Below are positions 8,265-16,795 of a stretch of DNA of 25,682 nt, in pieces. The stretch covers positions 1-25,682 of the forward strand of contig JAKIUQ010000023.1 in assembly GCA_021647465.1 (NCBI GenBank). Reading direction: 5' to 3'. The notes under the pieces were generated by a model, which saw only the letters and a list, made by a program, of their open reading frames with translations, searched no databases and was not told the DNA's origin. The stretch comes from Emcibacter sp. (GTDB lineage: Bacteria; Pseudomonadota; Alphaproteobacteria; Sphingomonadales; Emcibacteraceae). Made by a program: the position numbers and the translations under genes. The stretch's first letter is position 1. Each line of letters opens with the position of its first letter.

Positions 8265-9923
8265 ATGCTTGGACTCATGCAAGATCAACCACTTTTAATC
8301 ACCAATATTATGAAATATGCCGCGATTAACCATAAGGACGGCGAAATTGTCACCAAAGCCGTTGAAGGCGGCATCCACAGAACGAATTATGGCGAGATTG
8401 CCAAAAGATCGGCCAAGCTCGCCCATGCGCTCACAAAGCTTGGGCTTACCCAAGGCGATTGTGTCAGCACATTGGCATGGAATACCTATCGCCATTTGGA
8501 ACTCTATATGGCGGTTCCCTGCATGGGATCCATCTTAAACACCATTAACCCCAGACTTTTTCCGGAGCAGCTTAGCTATATCGTGGAGCATTCCGAAGCA
8601 AAGGCTTTATTCATGGACCTGACCTTTGTGCCGTTGGTGAATAAATTAATCCAGGCATTTCCAGATCAATTTTCTGCGGTAAAACATATGGTTATTATGA
8701 CAGACCGCGCCCATATGCCGACATCACTTTCCGGGACACCCCTTGAGAATGCCTTATGTTACGAGGAATTAATCGAAACAGAAGATGATACCTATGACTG
8801 GCCGGAACTTGATGAGAATACCGCTGCCGGGCTATGCTATACCTCCGGCACAACCGGCGAGCCCAAGGGCGCACTCTATAGCCACCGCAGCACCGTTCTT
8901 CATAGCTTAAGCTCATGTTCCAAGGACAGCCTTGGTATCTCCAAGGCTGATACTGTTATGCCCATCGTCCCCATGTTTCATGTTAACGCCTGGGGCACGC
9001 CCTATAATACAGCAATGAGCGGGAGCAAACTTGTGCTTCCCGGCGCAGATATGACGGGTGAAAATTTCTATAACCTGATTAAGGATGAAGGATGCACCAT
9101 ATCCCTTGGCGTGCCGACAATCTGGCTGGCCCTTCTGCAGCATGTGAATGGTCTGGGCGATCCGGATTGTACCCAGCTGCCCATTGAGAATTTTGTCATC
9201 GGCGGTTCCGCTGCCGCACCGAGCCTGATTGAAAGCTTGGAAAAAACCTTTAACGCAGAAGCCGTTCACGCCTGGGGCATGACGGAAACCAGTCCGCTGG
9301 GCTCTGTTAACCGGCAATTGGCCAAACATATGGATCTGACTGATGCAAAGAAAATGGCCATTAAAGTCAAACAAGGTCGCCCGCCGTTCGGTGTCGAAAT
9401 GAAAATCATTGATGAGGAAGGAAATAAACTGCCCCGGGACGGCGTTGCCTTTGGCCGCCTTATGGTACGCGGCCCATGGGTTACCAAAGCCTATTTCAAG
9501 CAAACAGATGATAATATTCTTGATGATGAGGGTTATTTTGATACCGGTGATGTCTCCACGCTCGATCCCGATGGCTATATGACCATCGTTGACCGGTCTA
9601 AAGATGTTATTAAATCCGGCGGCGAATGGATTTCCTCTATCGATCTGGAAAATGTCGCCCTCGGCCAGAAAGATGTGGCAGAAGCCGCCGTGATTGGTAT
9701 TGCCCATCCCAAATGGCAGGAACGCCCTCTGCTCATCATCCTGCCCAAACCGGACAAGAAACCCACCAAAGAAGAGATCCTCAGCTATCTGGACGGCAAA
9801 ATTGCCAAATGGTGGACCCCGGACGATGTCGTCTTCATCGACCAAATGCCCCACACCGCCACCGGCAAAATCCAAAAACGCGACCTGAGAGAAACCTTCA
9901 AGGATTTCAAATTTACAGAATGA
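8265..9923 (+). CDS. AMP-forming acyl-CoA ligase
   Basis: This 552-residue ANL-superfamily ligase activates a carboxylic acid as acyl-AMP and transfers it to coenzyme A. The AMP-binding P-loop Y-T-S-G-T-T-G-E-P-K-G lies at about residues 190-202. A5 appears as W-G-M-T-E-T-S-P and A7 as Y-F-D-T-G-D-V. A8 is D-R-S-K-D-V-I-K-S-G-G-E-W-I-S-S, and the A10 lysine is in P-H-T-A-T-G-K-I-Q-K. The N-terminus M-L-G-L-M-Q-D-Q-P-L-L is typical of the medium/long-chain fatty acid and methylthiopropionate (DmdB-like) ligase group. I chose ATG 8265 because GGAGG at 8252-8256 precedes it by eight bases; the ATG at 8250 would overlap this site. It is a single gene with its own leader. The acyl substrate cannot be fixed from sequence. 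Confidence 0.9.
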   Translation: MLGLMQDQPLLITNIMKYAAINHKDGEIVTKAVEGGIHRTNYGEIAKRSAKLAHALTKLGLTQGDCVSTLAWNTYRHLELYMAVPCMGSILNTINPRLFPEQLSYIVEHSEAKALFMDLTFVPLVNKLIQAFPDQFSAVKHMVIMTDRAHMPTSLSGTPLENALCYEELIETEDDTYDWPELDENTAAGLCYTSGTTGEPKGALYSHRSTVLHSLSSCSKDSLGISKADTVMPIVPMFHVNAWGTPYNTAMSGSKLVLPGADMTGENFYNLIKDEGCTISLGVPTIWLALLQHVNGLGDPDCTQLPIENFVIGGSAAAPSLIESLEKTFNAEAVHAWGMTETSPLGSVNRQLAKHMDLTDAKKMAIKVKQGRPPFGVEMKIIDEEGNKLPRDGVAFGRLMVRGPWVTKAYFKQTDDNILDDEGYFDTGDVSTLDPDGYMTIVDRSKDVIKSGGEWISSIDLENVALGQKDVAEAAVIGIAHPKWQERPLLIILPKPDKKPTKEEILSYLDGKIAKWWTPDDVVFIDQMPHTATGKIQKRDLRETFKDFKFTE

Positions 9924-10048
9924 TGCCTCTATTATTTGGGATGGCGTATTATTGGCGGGCAAGGCAAAACTAAAGTGCAAATTGGGTTGAGGCAGTGGAT
10001 ATTTCATGAAAACCGCATTTTAAGGAATTTTCTTCATTTCATAAAGAT

Positions 10049-11284
10049 TTAACCTTTATTACTACGCAGTGTTTCTTCAAAAGATGTGATCATATGTTTT
10101 GCCAATATTTCCCGGGAATATTCAGGGGCGTTTTTTAAGCTGTTTTGACGGTATTTCTCCATTAAATCTGGGTTCTTATACAACTTCAGAATTGCTTTGG
10201 ATATCTGATCTGGATTCTCTGGTTCTACATTTATGCCGCAGTCACATTTTGTCACAATGCCCGTAACTTCACCCTCTGGCACCCCGACCAAAACGGGGAT
10301 CCCCATCCCCATGGACTCAAAAATTTTCGAAGGAATAACCGTCTTAAAAACAGGTGTATTTTTCAAATGGATAAGAGAAACATCGCATAGGCTCCATAGT
10401 CGTGGCATCATTTCCTTTGATTGCCTTGGGATCAAACAAACATTTTTTAGCTTTTTGTCGGCAACCAGCTGCTCTATATTTTTTCTCGCGGCGCCACCAC
10501 CGGCAAATAATATAACAATATCTTTTTCTTCTTTAAGAAGTTCGGCGGAATCAACAATTTTTTCAAGAGCATGCGCCATGCCATGTGTTCCCACGTAGCC
10601 TACGACAAATTTTTCTTTCAGGTTATATCGTGCGGCTAATTCAGGGTCTTTTTTTACTAAAGGCGCATATTTAGTCAAATCTACACCGTTGGTAATCACA
10701 TCTATTTTTTCAGAGTTTATACCTCTTTCGATCAATTCCTTTTTAAAAGCATGGGTCACAGAGATTATGCGATCTGCCCGATGATACAAAAAAAGCTCTA
10801 TCTTTTCAAAAAGACGGATCATCCAACTGTCTTCCATGGCCCCCACAGCCTTGATAGATGCGGGCCACAAATCACGTAGCTCAAAGACAAACGGTTTCCT
10901 ACGAATGACCGAAAGCATCCAGCCGCCTATTGCACAAAAAAACTGCGGTGATGTTGCAACAATAATATCTGGTTTCTTTTGAAACAGGCCCGCGAAAAAA
11001 CCCATAAACATAAATGAGACATAATCCAGGGTTCTTTTCAAGAACCCTTCATTGGCCGTAATGTAAGTTTTGACCCGAACAACTTTTATTCCCGACATTT
11101 CCTCAACGTGATAAAGTCGGTTTTTGTAACCGTCAAAAACTTTACCTTCTGGAAAATTTGGCGCGCAGGTTATGATAGTCACTTGATGGCCTTCGCGTAT
11201 CCATCGAGTTGCATGTTCGAATAATCGTGTTGCGGGGGCATTTCCCTCAGGTGGGAAATTATCAGATAGAAAAAGAATATTCAT
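10049..11284 (-). CDS. GT4 glycosyltransferase, WbuB-like
   Basis: This 411-residue cytoplasmic GT-B glycosyltransferase begins with the acceptor-domain pattern M-N-I-L-F-L-S-D-N-F-P-P-E-G-N-A-P-A. The donor half has G-Y-V-G-T-H-G-M-A-H at about 230 and the GT4 E-x7-E region around S-K-I-F-E-S-M-G-M-G-I-P-V-L-V-G at about 325. It resembles WbuB-type enzymes that add N-acetyl amino sugars (for example FucNAc) during O-antigen or capsule assembly; the actual sugar is inferred only loosely. It overlaps the upstream heparinase-family gene by four bases (ATGA at 11281-11284), so the two are translationally coupled. It converges with the acyl-CoA ligase gene, and I see no strong terminator between them. 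Confidence 0.87.
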   Translation of the reverse strand: MNILFLSDNFPPEGNAPATRLFEHATRWIREGHQVTIITCAPNFPEGKVFDGYKNRLYHVEEMSGIKVVRVKTYITANEGFLKRTLDYVSFMFMGFFAGLFQKKPDIIVATSPQFFCAIGGWMLSVIRRKPFVFELRDLWPASIKAVGAMEDSWMIRLFEKIELFLYHRADRIISVTHAFKKELIERGINSEKIDVITNGVDLTKYAPLVKKDPELAARYNLKEKFVVGYVGTHGMAHALEKIVDSAELLKEEKDIVILFAGGGAARKNIEQLVADKKLKNVCLIPRQSKEMMPRLWSLCDVSLIHLKNTPVFKTVIPSKIFESMGMGIPVLVGVPEGEVTGIVTKCDCGINVEPENPDQISKAILKLYKNPDLMEKYRQNSLKNAPEYSREILAKHMITSFEETLRSNKG

Positions 11285-12861
11285 AAGGTTATCTTGGTGG
11301 TTAATTTAATTAAGAAAGTAACCCTTATTACTTTTATAGGTAAAAGTTTGTTAAATTCTGGGGCATATTGATTGTCCTCAATTACCACCTTGTTTGCTCC
11401 TTCAAATTCGATTACTAAACCATTAATTTTAACGATGTTCTTCTCGGAAGACATTTTCACATCAGGATGTAAATGAAAGGATGCTATCGTCAATTGGCCA
11501 GATGAAACTTCATCAATAATCGTAATTAGCTTATCCGTAAAGGAAAAAAACCTTTCGTGAACGGCCTTTTTGTAAGTTAGGTATCGGACAAAAACCTGAT
11601 CGTTTTTTATGATCCGGTCTAATATTTTAGCTCGGCGCCCTACTCGAAATGCGCCCCAAATTTCTGATTGTTCATGCGTACCAATCTGTACAGTGTTATG
11701 AGCAGCTGTACTTCTCTCATATTGACGACGAGAACATACATCGTATGTACTAGTACCTGTATCGACAATGATAGGTGCCCCGTGGGCAAAAAGCTCAAAA
11801 TTCCCCATATCACAATGGCCATGCCCCGGAATATATGATGGCCCTATTGGCCCGAAATCACCGAACAGGCTGTAACACTCAGTTTCAAATCGAAAATACC
11901 CACTCTCATTGAGGCTGCTCATTCCTTGAATCTTTCCCAAAGAAGTTTTTAAGCCAATTTTGGAGGCATAAATATCCATCTCAGACAATGATGGCGCAAT
12001 CCCGTAAGCCGCATCATTGAAGAGGGGGGGCAATCCATCTGGCCTTGTCATTATTCTAAGCCACTCTAGCGCCTTCTCAGCGACATTGATCCATTTTTGT
12101 GGTATTTTCTTACCAGCTATTTGCATCATTTGAATGATATCAAAGATATCTTCCGTAAGGAGAGCATGATAAGTCGTGCTAAGTTCAAAATGCGCGCCAT
12201 CTTCAAGGAACTGCTCAGGCATTTGCTCGCTTAGTATCTCAAAACCAGATTCATACCATTCCTTGGCTTCATCACCCTCAAAAAAAAGGCCCGCCATAAT
12301 CAGAGCTTTGGCATTAGCAAGCAGATGGTTCCCCAGCAAATGATATTCTATAGTATCCAGCAAAAAACGCACCTGCACAGAAAGACAATATATTGCGTCT
12401 TCCGTCAGTTTGTTGCCGGAAAGGGACCATTTAATCCAATTACTTATACGTAAACTGATGGGATAAGGCTCCCAGCCATTGCCATAACCAGGCGGATTCT
12501 CTGCAATCCATTGCGCTATAAAATTATTTTTTATCTTTTGTGAAGTCCCGTCGTGCAACAAACCTTCAAAATAATGAAGATTATAAAGCCAGAGTTTTGG
12601 CAGTTTTTCATCATTCCACCCCGTCGGGAATAATAGTTTTTCTTTTTTGTTGAGAAACAAAAAACTGTTATTTCCCAATAAGGATTTAGGCCTTCTAATA
12701 TAATAAAATCTTACCCCATCCAAAGGACGAACAAAAGGAGCAGGAGATACATTGACCTTTGCCGGGAAAATTTTGCGCTTGATCCTGTTGGCAATCTGTA
12801 TTGGCTTCAAATAGCTTAATGTCCTTACATAGAGCCAGAACTTTGAAAAAAATAACACCAT
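11281..12861 (-). CDS. Heparinase II/III-family protein
   Basis: This is a 526-residue protein. The N-terminal alpha/alpha toroid part spans about residues 40-310 (N-L-H-Y-F-E-G-L, G-N-G-W-E-P-Y-P-I-S-L-R). The C-terminal heparinase II/III beta domain follows. It contains G-H-G-H-C-D-M-G-N-F-E-L and S-T-Y-D...R-Q-Y-E-R-S-T-A-A-H-N-T-V, which hold the histidine and tyrosine positions used for catalysis in polysaccharide lyases. The start (F-W-L-Y-V-R-T-L-S-Y-L-K-P-I-Q-I) matches the subfamily found beside glycosyltransferases in O-antigen and capsule loci. I see no signal peptide, which is odd for a lyase acting on exported polymer. The coding strand has a C7 run (complement of 12024-12030). 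It is the first gene of a two-gene minus-strand operon with the GT4 gene. Lyase activity is not certain. Confidence 0.85.
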   Translation of the reverse strand: MVLFFSKFWLYVRTLSYLKPIQIANRIKRKIFPAKVNVSPAPFVRPLDGVRFYYIRRPKSLLGNNSFLFLNKKEKLLFPTGWNDEKLPKLWLYNLHYFEGLLHDGTSQKIKNNFIAQWIAENPPGYGNGWEPYPISLRISNWIKWSLSGNKLTEDAIYCLSVQVRFLLDTIEYHLLGNHLLANAKALIMAGLFFEGDEAKEWYESGFEILSEQMPEQFLEDGAHFELSTTYHALLTEDIFDIIQMMQIAGKKIPQKWINVAEKALEWLRIMTRPDGLPPLFNDAAYGIAPSLSEMDIYASKIGLKTSLGKIQGMSSLNESGYFRFETECYSLFGDFGPIGPSYIPGHGHCDMGNFELFAHGAPIIVDTGTSTYDVCSRRQYERSTAAHNTVQIGTHEQSEIWGAFRVGRRAKILDRIIKNDQVFVRYLTYKKAVHERFFSFTDKLITIIDEVSSGQLTIASFHLHPDVKMSSEKNIVKINGLVIEFEGANKVVIEDNQYAPEFNKLLPIKVIRVTFLIKLTTKITL

Positions 12862-12894
12862 AAGCTAGTATCCGATATTCTGTGAAAGTGACTA

Positions 12895-13216
12895 TTAATA
12901 TTTGAACAATAGAACGCAGCCTTGAAACAGGACATCATCTTTATTTAACGCCTGTTTACAGGTTCCGCTTGCTAATGTCCACTTTTTTGCGGCAATGTTT
13001 AAGGCCATATATGATAGCCTTTCGTCGCCGCCAATGAGAACCCGAAAGCCTGGAAATCTTAAATTTTCCTCATGGGAGGGCCGTCACTTCATCCCAGTAT
13101 TTCAACATTGAACATAGCATGACAATACCCATATTTAGTGACTCATCTCTGGGATTTTCAATAAAACTTTCAGTATAGCCATTACCACAAAGAACCATTA
13201 GTTTGTAGTTGACCAT
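12895..13216 (-). pseudogene. Frameshifted remnant of a small gene of unknown family
   Basis: The gap between the divergent operons holds two protein-like minus-strand segments in different frames. The first starts at ATG 13216 and runs 48 codons to a stop at 13072-13070; it contains L-C-G-N-G-Y-T-E-S-F and M-L-K-Y-W-D-E-V-T. The second, reachable by a one-base shift around 13085, reads R-P-S-H-E-E-N-L-R-F-P-G-F-R-V-L-I-G-G and continues through A-A-K-K-W-T-L-A-S-G to a TAA at 12897-12895. Joined, they give a protein of about 105 residues. I do not recognise the family. Alternatives are two unrelated chance frames, a sequencing error in an intact gene, or a real 48-residue peptide. The remnant overlaps the likely legB promoter. 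Confidence 0.4.
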
Positions 13217-13237
13217 GTTTTTTTTAAGTGTAATAAA
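13209..13237 (+). promoter_or_regulatory. Candidate sigma-70 promoter of the leg operon
   Basis: TTGACC at 13209-13214 is followed after 17 bases by AATAAA at 13232-13237, with TG at 13229-13230 as an extended -10. Transcription would begin near 13244. That leaves only a few bases before ATG 13249, or a leader of about 35 bases before ATG 13279. I see no clear sigma-54 or sigma-28 flagellar promoter here. Confidence 0.35.
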
Positions 13238-13248
13238 CCTAGAGAATA

Positions 13249-14463
13249 ATGAGGCTTTTGATATACGGGATATCCGGAATGATTTTAAACTTAATTGGCA
13301 GAGAAGAAGAATTATTTAATTCTGATATTGCCGCCCATGAGAATGAATTAAAGAAAATCATATCGCATTCTCGTTTTTTAGTGCTGGGAGGGGCGGGTTC
13401 TATTGGGCAAGCGGTTACAAAAGAAATCTTTAAACGCCACCCCAAAAAACTTCATGTCGTTGATATCAGCGAAAACAACATGGTTGAATTGGTGCGAGAT
13501 ATTCGTAGTTCATTTGGCTATATCAACGGCATTTTTCAAACATTTGCATTAGATATAAACTCCATAGAATATGACGTCTTTATAAAGTCAGACGGCCAGT
13601 ATGACTATGTGCTGAATCTTTCTGCTCTGAAACATGTCCGAAGTGAAAAAGATCCCTTTACACTCATGCGCTTGATTGATGTAAATATATTCAACACTGA
13701 AAAAACGATGATTCAGGCGGCAAAAAATGGGGTTAAGAAATACTTTTGTGTGTCAACTGATAAAGCGGCAAACCCCGTTAATATGATGGGGGCATCAAAG
13801 CGTATTATGGAAATGTTCCTGATGCGCCGAAGCAATGACATTGAGATATCTACAGCCCGCTTTGCCAATGTTGCTTTTTCTGATGGTTCTTTATTACACG
13901 GCTTTAATCAACGCATTCAAAAAAAGCAACCAATCGTGGCACCAAAAGATATAAAACGATATTTTGTTACCCCCAAAGAATCTGGCGAACTTTGCCTGAT
14001 GTCTTGTATTTTTGGTCAAAACAGGGATATATTTTTCCCCAAGCTAAGTGAGGCCCTTCATCTTATTACCTTTGCGGAAATTGCGGTGAAACATTTGGAG
14101 AATTTAGGCTATCAACCCTTCATATGCTCTACAGAAGACGAGGCTAGAGAGTTAGCAAAAACTCTCCCGGACCAAGGAAAGTGGCCCTGCCTATTTACGG
14201 ATAGTAATACAACAGGGGAAAAAGATTTTGAAGAATTTTTCACAGATACTGAAACGCTGGATATGAGAAGTTATGAGAATCTTGGTGTGATTAAAAACAA
14301 AAATAATTTTGACGCCGATTTAATTACGTATTTCGAAACCGAAATATCCAGGATGAAAGAACAAAAAGCGTGGGTAAAAAAAGACATTGTAGATATATTT
14401 TTTAAGATGCTCCCTGATTTTGATTATAAGGAAACGGGCAAGTATCTAGACAGCAAGATGTAG
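13249..14463 (+). CDS. legB: LegB: NDP-GlcNAc 4,6-dehydratase
   Basis: This is a 404-residue extended SDR enzyme. It carries the cofactor motif G-G-A-G-S-I-G at 47-53, S-A-L-K-H-V-R at about 125-131, S-T-D-K-A at 169-173, and M-M-G-A-S-K-R, where Met180 replaces the usual tyrosine of YxxxK. This Met-x-x-x-Lys form is normal for the FlaA1/PglF dehydratase group. LegB makes the 4-keto-6-deoxy sugar that starts legionaminic acid synthesis, using GDP-GlcNAc in Campylobacter. The C-terminal 100 residues extend beyond the SDR core. The start is uncertain: ATG 13279 gives M-I-L-N-L-I-G-R, which looks like the family N-terminus and fits the promoter better than 13249. It leads the operon; legC starts eight bases after its stop. 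Confidence 0.87.
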   Translation: MRLLIYGISGMILNLIGREEELFNSDIAAHENELKKIISHSRFLVLGGAGSIGQAVTKEIFKRHPKKLHVVDISENNMVELVRDIRSSFGYINGIFQTFALDINSIEYDVFIKSDGQYDYVLNLSALKHVRSEKDPFTLMRLIDVNIFNTEKTMIQAAKNGVKKYFCVSTDKAANPVNMMGASKRIMEMFLMRRSNDIEISTARFANVAFSDGSLLHGFNQRIQKKQPIVAPKDIKRYFVTPKESGELCLMSCIFGQNRDIFFPKLSEALHLITFAEIAVKHLENLGYQPFICSTEDEARELAKTLPDQGKWPCLFTDSNTTGEKDFEEFFTDTETLDMRSYENLGVIKNKNNFDADLITYFETEISRMKEQKAWVKKDIVDIFFKMLPDFDYKETGKYLDSKM

Positions 14464-14471
14464 GTGCCGAT

Positions 14472-15617
14472 TTGCATAAAGAGTTAATTGAATTCATACG
14501 TGATATGTACCGAAGCGACGAATTCTTGCCCCTGCACGAACCAAGATTCCGCGGCAATGAAAAAAAATACTTGAATGAAGCCATTGACAGCACATTTGTT
14601 TCTAGCATTGGGGCTTTTGTCGACCGTTTTGAAGGCGATTTTGCTTCGTATCATGGGGTTGAAAAAGCGGTTGCCTGTGTGAATGGCACCGCCGCTTTAC
14701 ATATGGCTTTACTTCTTGCTGACGTAAACCAAAATGATGAGGTCATTACACAACCATTAACGTTTGTCGCAACTTGTAATGCAATCAGCTATCAAAAAGC
14801 CCATCCGATATTCGTTGATGTAGATAGAGATACACTGGGATTATCACCACAAGCCTTAGAAGAATTTTTAGCGGACAATGCTGAGATTACAGCAAAGGGC
14901 TGTTTAAATAAAAAAAGTGGGCGCATAATTAAAGCTGTTGTGCCGATGCATACATTCGGTCATCCTTGCCGAATTGATGAAATTGCCGCTATTTGTCAAA
15001 TTTGGCACATCACTCTGATTGAAGATGCTGCTGAAGCACTTGGGAGCCGATATAAAGAGCAACCCCTAGGCACTTTTGGAGACATCTCAGCTTTTAGCTT
15101 TAATGGCAATAAAATCATTACGACAGGTGGTGGGGGGATGATTATTGCCAAAAACCCTGATATAGTAAAAAAAGCAAAATATCTCACCACAACTGCTAAA
15201 GTTCCACACCCTTATGAATTTACCCATGATGAAGTCGGATATAATTACCGAATGCCCAATCTAAATGCTGCACTTGGTTGCGCGCAGCTTGAACATCTTG
15301 ATTCTTACTTAACATCCAAGAGAGAAGTCGCTAACCTGTATAAAGACTTTTTTTCTGATCGGGATGAAACATTCATTGATGAACCCGAAGGTGGCAAATC
15401 AAATTTTTGGCTAAATGCAATTCTTCTGGGGGATGATGTTGATAGAAATGGATTTTTAAGAAGGATAAATAAACAAAACATAATGGTGCGCCCTATTTGG
15501 GCCCTAATGAATAAATTGCCAATGTTCAAAAATTGCCAATCTGGGCCACTACACAATGCAGAATGGCTCGAAGAAAAGGTTATTAATTTACCCAGTAGTG
15601 TAAGGCTGCAAGCATGA
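14472..15617 (+). CDS. legC: LegC: PLP sugar aminotransferase
   Basis: This 381-residue aminotransferase of the DegT/DnrJ/EryC1 family places an amino group on C4 of the keto sugar made by LegB, with PLP and probably glutamate. The PLP-lysine is K214 in F-S-F-N-G-N-K, and the ring-nitrogen aspartate is D185 in I-E-D-A-A-E. The substrate-side glycines follow in T-T-G-G-G-G-M. The N-terminus (I-E-F-I-R-D-M-Y, then L-H-E-P-R-F-R-G-N-E-K-K-Y-L) is characteristic of LegC. I use the TTG start at 14472, preceded by AGGTG at 14462-14466. The stop overlaps the legG start (ATGA). Confidence 0.9.
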   Translation: MHKELIEFIRDMYRSDEFLPLHEPRFRGNEKKYLNEAIDSTFVSSIGAFVDRFEGDFASYHGVEKAVACVNGTAALHMALLLADVNQNDEVITQPLTFVATCNAISYQKAHPIFVDVDRDTLGLSPQALEEFLADNAEITAKGCLNKKSGRIIKAVVPMHTFGHPCRIDEIAAICQIWHITLIEDAAEALGSRYKEQPLGTFGDISAFSFNGNKIITTGGGGMIIAKNPDIVKKAKYLTTTAKVPHPYEFTHDEVGYNYRMPNLNAALGCAQLEHLDSYLTSKREVANLYKDFFSDRDETFIDEPEGGKSNFWLNAILLGDDVDRNGFLRRINKQNIMVRPIWALMNKLPMFKNCQSGPLHNAEWLEEKVINLPSSVRLQA

Positions 15618-16795
15618 CGCAGCCAAGAAAAATTTGTTTCATAACAAGCACGCGTGCTGAATATGGCTTGTTGCAGAATATCATGAAAATTGCTCAGGAT
15701 TCACCTCTTGTAAATTCACAGGTAATTGTTACGGGAACACACCTCTCAAAAGACTTTGGCTATACTGTTAATCAGATAGAGAAAGACGGCATCCACATCA
15801 GCAAAAAAATAGAGATGCTTTTAGCCGGTGATAATGCGGTTTCTACTTCAAAATCTATGGGGATGGCCCAAATTAGTTTTGCTGAGGCGATTGAAGAATT
15901 AAAACCGGATATTATCGTATTACTAGGCGATAGATATGAAATCTTATCTGCAGCAAATGCGGCATTAATTGCAGGCATTCCTGTCGCTCATATTCATGGT
16001 GGTGAGATAACCGAAGGCGCGATAGATGACTCTATTCGTCATGCAATAACCAAGATGGCCCATCTGCATTTTGCAAGTACAATTGAGTATAAAAATAGAA
16101 TTATTCAAATGGGTGAAAATCCTGAATATGTTTTTCATGTTGGCGCCCCCGGACTTGACCATTTGAATAGCCTGCAACTGCTCAACACAAAAGAACTTTC
16201 GCAATCATTAAATTATTCTCTTGATAGGCCATTTGCTGTTGTAACCTATCATCCGGTTACTTTGCCAACAGGGTCAAATATCGTAGCCTTAAATGCCATG
16301 TTGTCAGCTCTTGACGAATTTCCCGAAATGCAATTCCTGATAACATACCCTAATGCGGATACCTTTGGCCGGCAACTGATTGAAAGATTGAAAGAATATT
16401 GCCATGATAAGGACAACATTCTTCTTACGATGTCACTGGGACAATTACGTTATTTAAGTGCAATAAAGAATTGCGCGTTTGTAATTGGGAATTCCTCTAG
16501 CGGAATTATTGAGGTTCCTTCTCTACATAAGCCAACAATTAATATTGGGGATCGTCAAAAAGGGCGCGTCGCAGCGCAAAGTATAGTACATTGTAGTGAA
16601 GATAAGAAGAGCATCGTTAAGGCAATCAACTATGCCTTATCAGATGATATGAAAAATATAGTACGCCAAGTAGAAAACCCATACAAAAAAGATAATGCTT
16701 CTATGGAGATATTTGATATCATTATGAATAATGACCTGAAAAAATTTATGCGCAAATCTTTTTATGATATTGATTTGGAGGTCAAAAAACCATGA
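15614..16795 (+). CDS. legG: LegG: hydrolysing NDP-sugar 2-epimerase
   Basis: This 393-residue GT-B-fold enzyme of the NeuC/LegG group removes the nucleotide while inverting C2, giving 2,4-diacetamido-2,4,6-trideoxymannose. Motifs include T-S-T-R-A-E-Y-G-L-L at about 10-19 and L-L-G-D-R-Y-E at about 100. H-I-H-G-G-E-I-T-E-G-A-I-D-D follows, holding catalytic acid/base candidates, and F-V-I-G-N-S-S-S-G-I-I-E-V-P is the nucleotide-phosphate loop near 295. Its gene overlaps legC and legI by four bases at each end. NeuC (sialic acid) is the alternative, but the legB-legC-legH company favours legionaminic acid. Confidence 0.9.
   Translation: MTQPRKICFITSTRAEYGLLQNIMKIAQDSPLVNSQVIVTGTHLSKDFGYTVNQIEKDGIHISKKIEMLLAGDNAVSTSKSMGMAQISFAEAIEELKPDIIVLLGDRYEILSAANAALIAGIPVAHIHGGEITEGAIDDSIRHAITKMAHLHFASTIEYKNRIIQMGENPEYVFHVGAPGLDHLNSLQLLNTKELSQSLNYSLDRPFAVVTYHPVTLPTGSNIVALNAMLSALDEFPEMQFLITYPNADTFGRQLIERLKEYCHDKDNILLTMSLGQLRYLSAIKNCAFVIGNSSSGIIEVPSLHKPTINIGDRQKGRVAAQSIVHCSEDKKSIVKAINYALSDDMKNIVRQVENPYKKDNASMEIFDIIMNNDLKKFMRKSFYDIDLEVKKP

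Noticed and set aside
8913..10007. Long minus-strand open frame of 364 codons opposite the acyl-CoA ligase
   Set aside because: It lies almost wholly opposite a gene with all ligase motifs and shows no family motif of its own. Long antisense frames are common in GC-rich genes.
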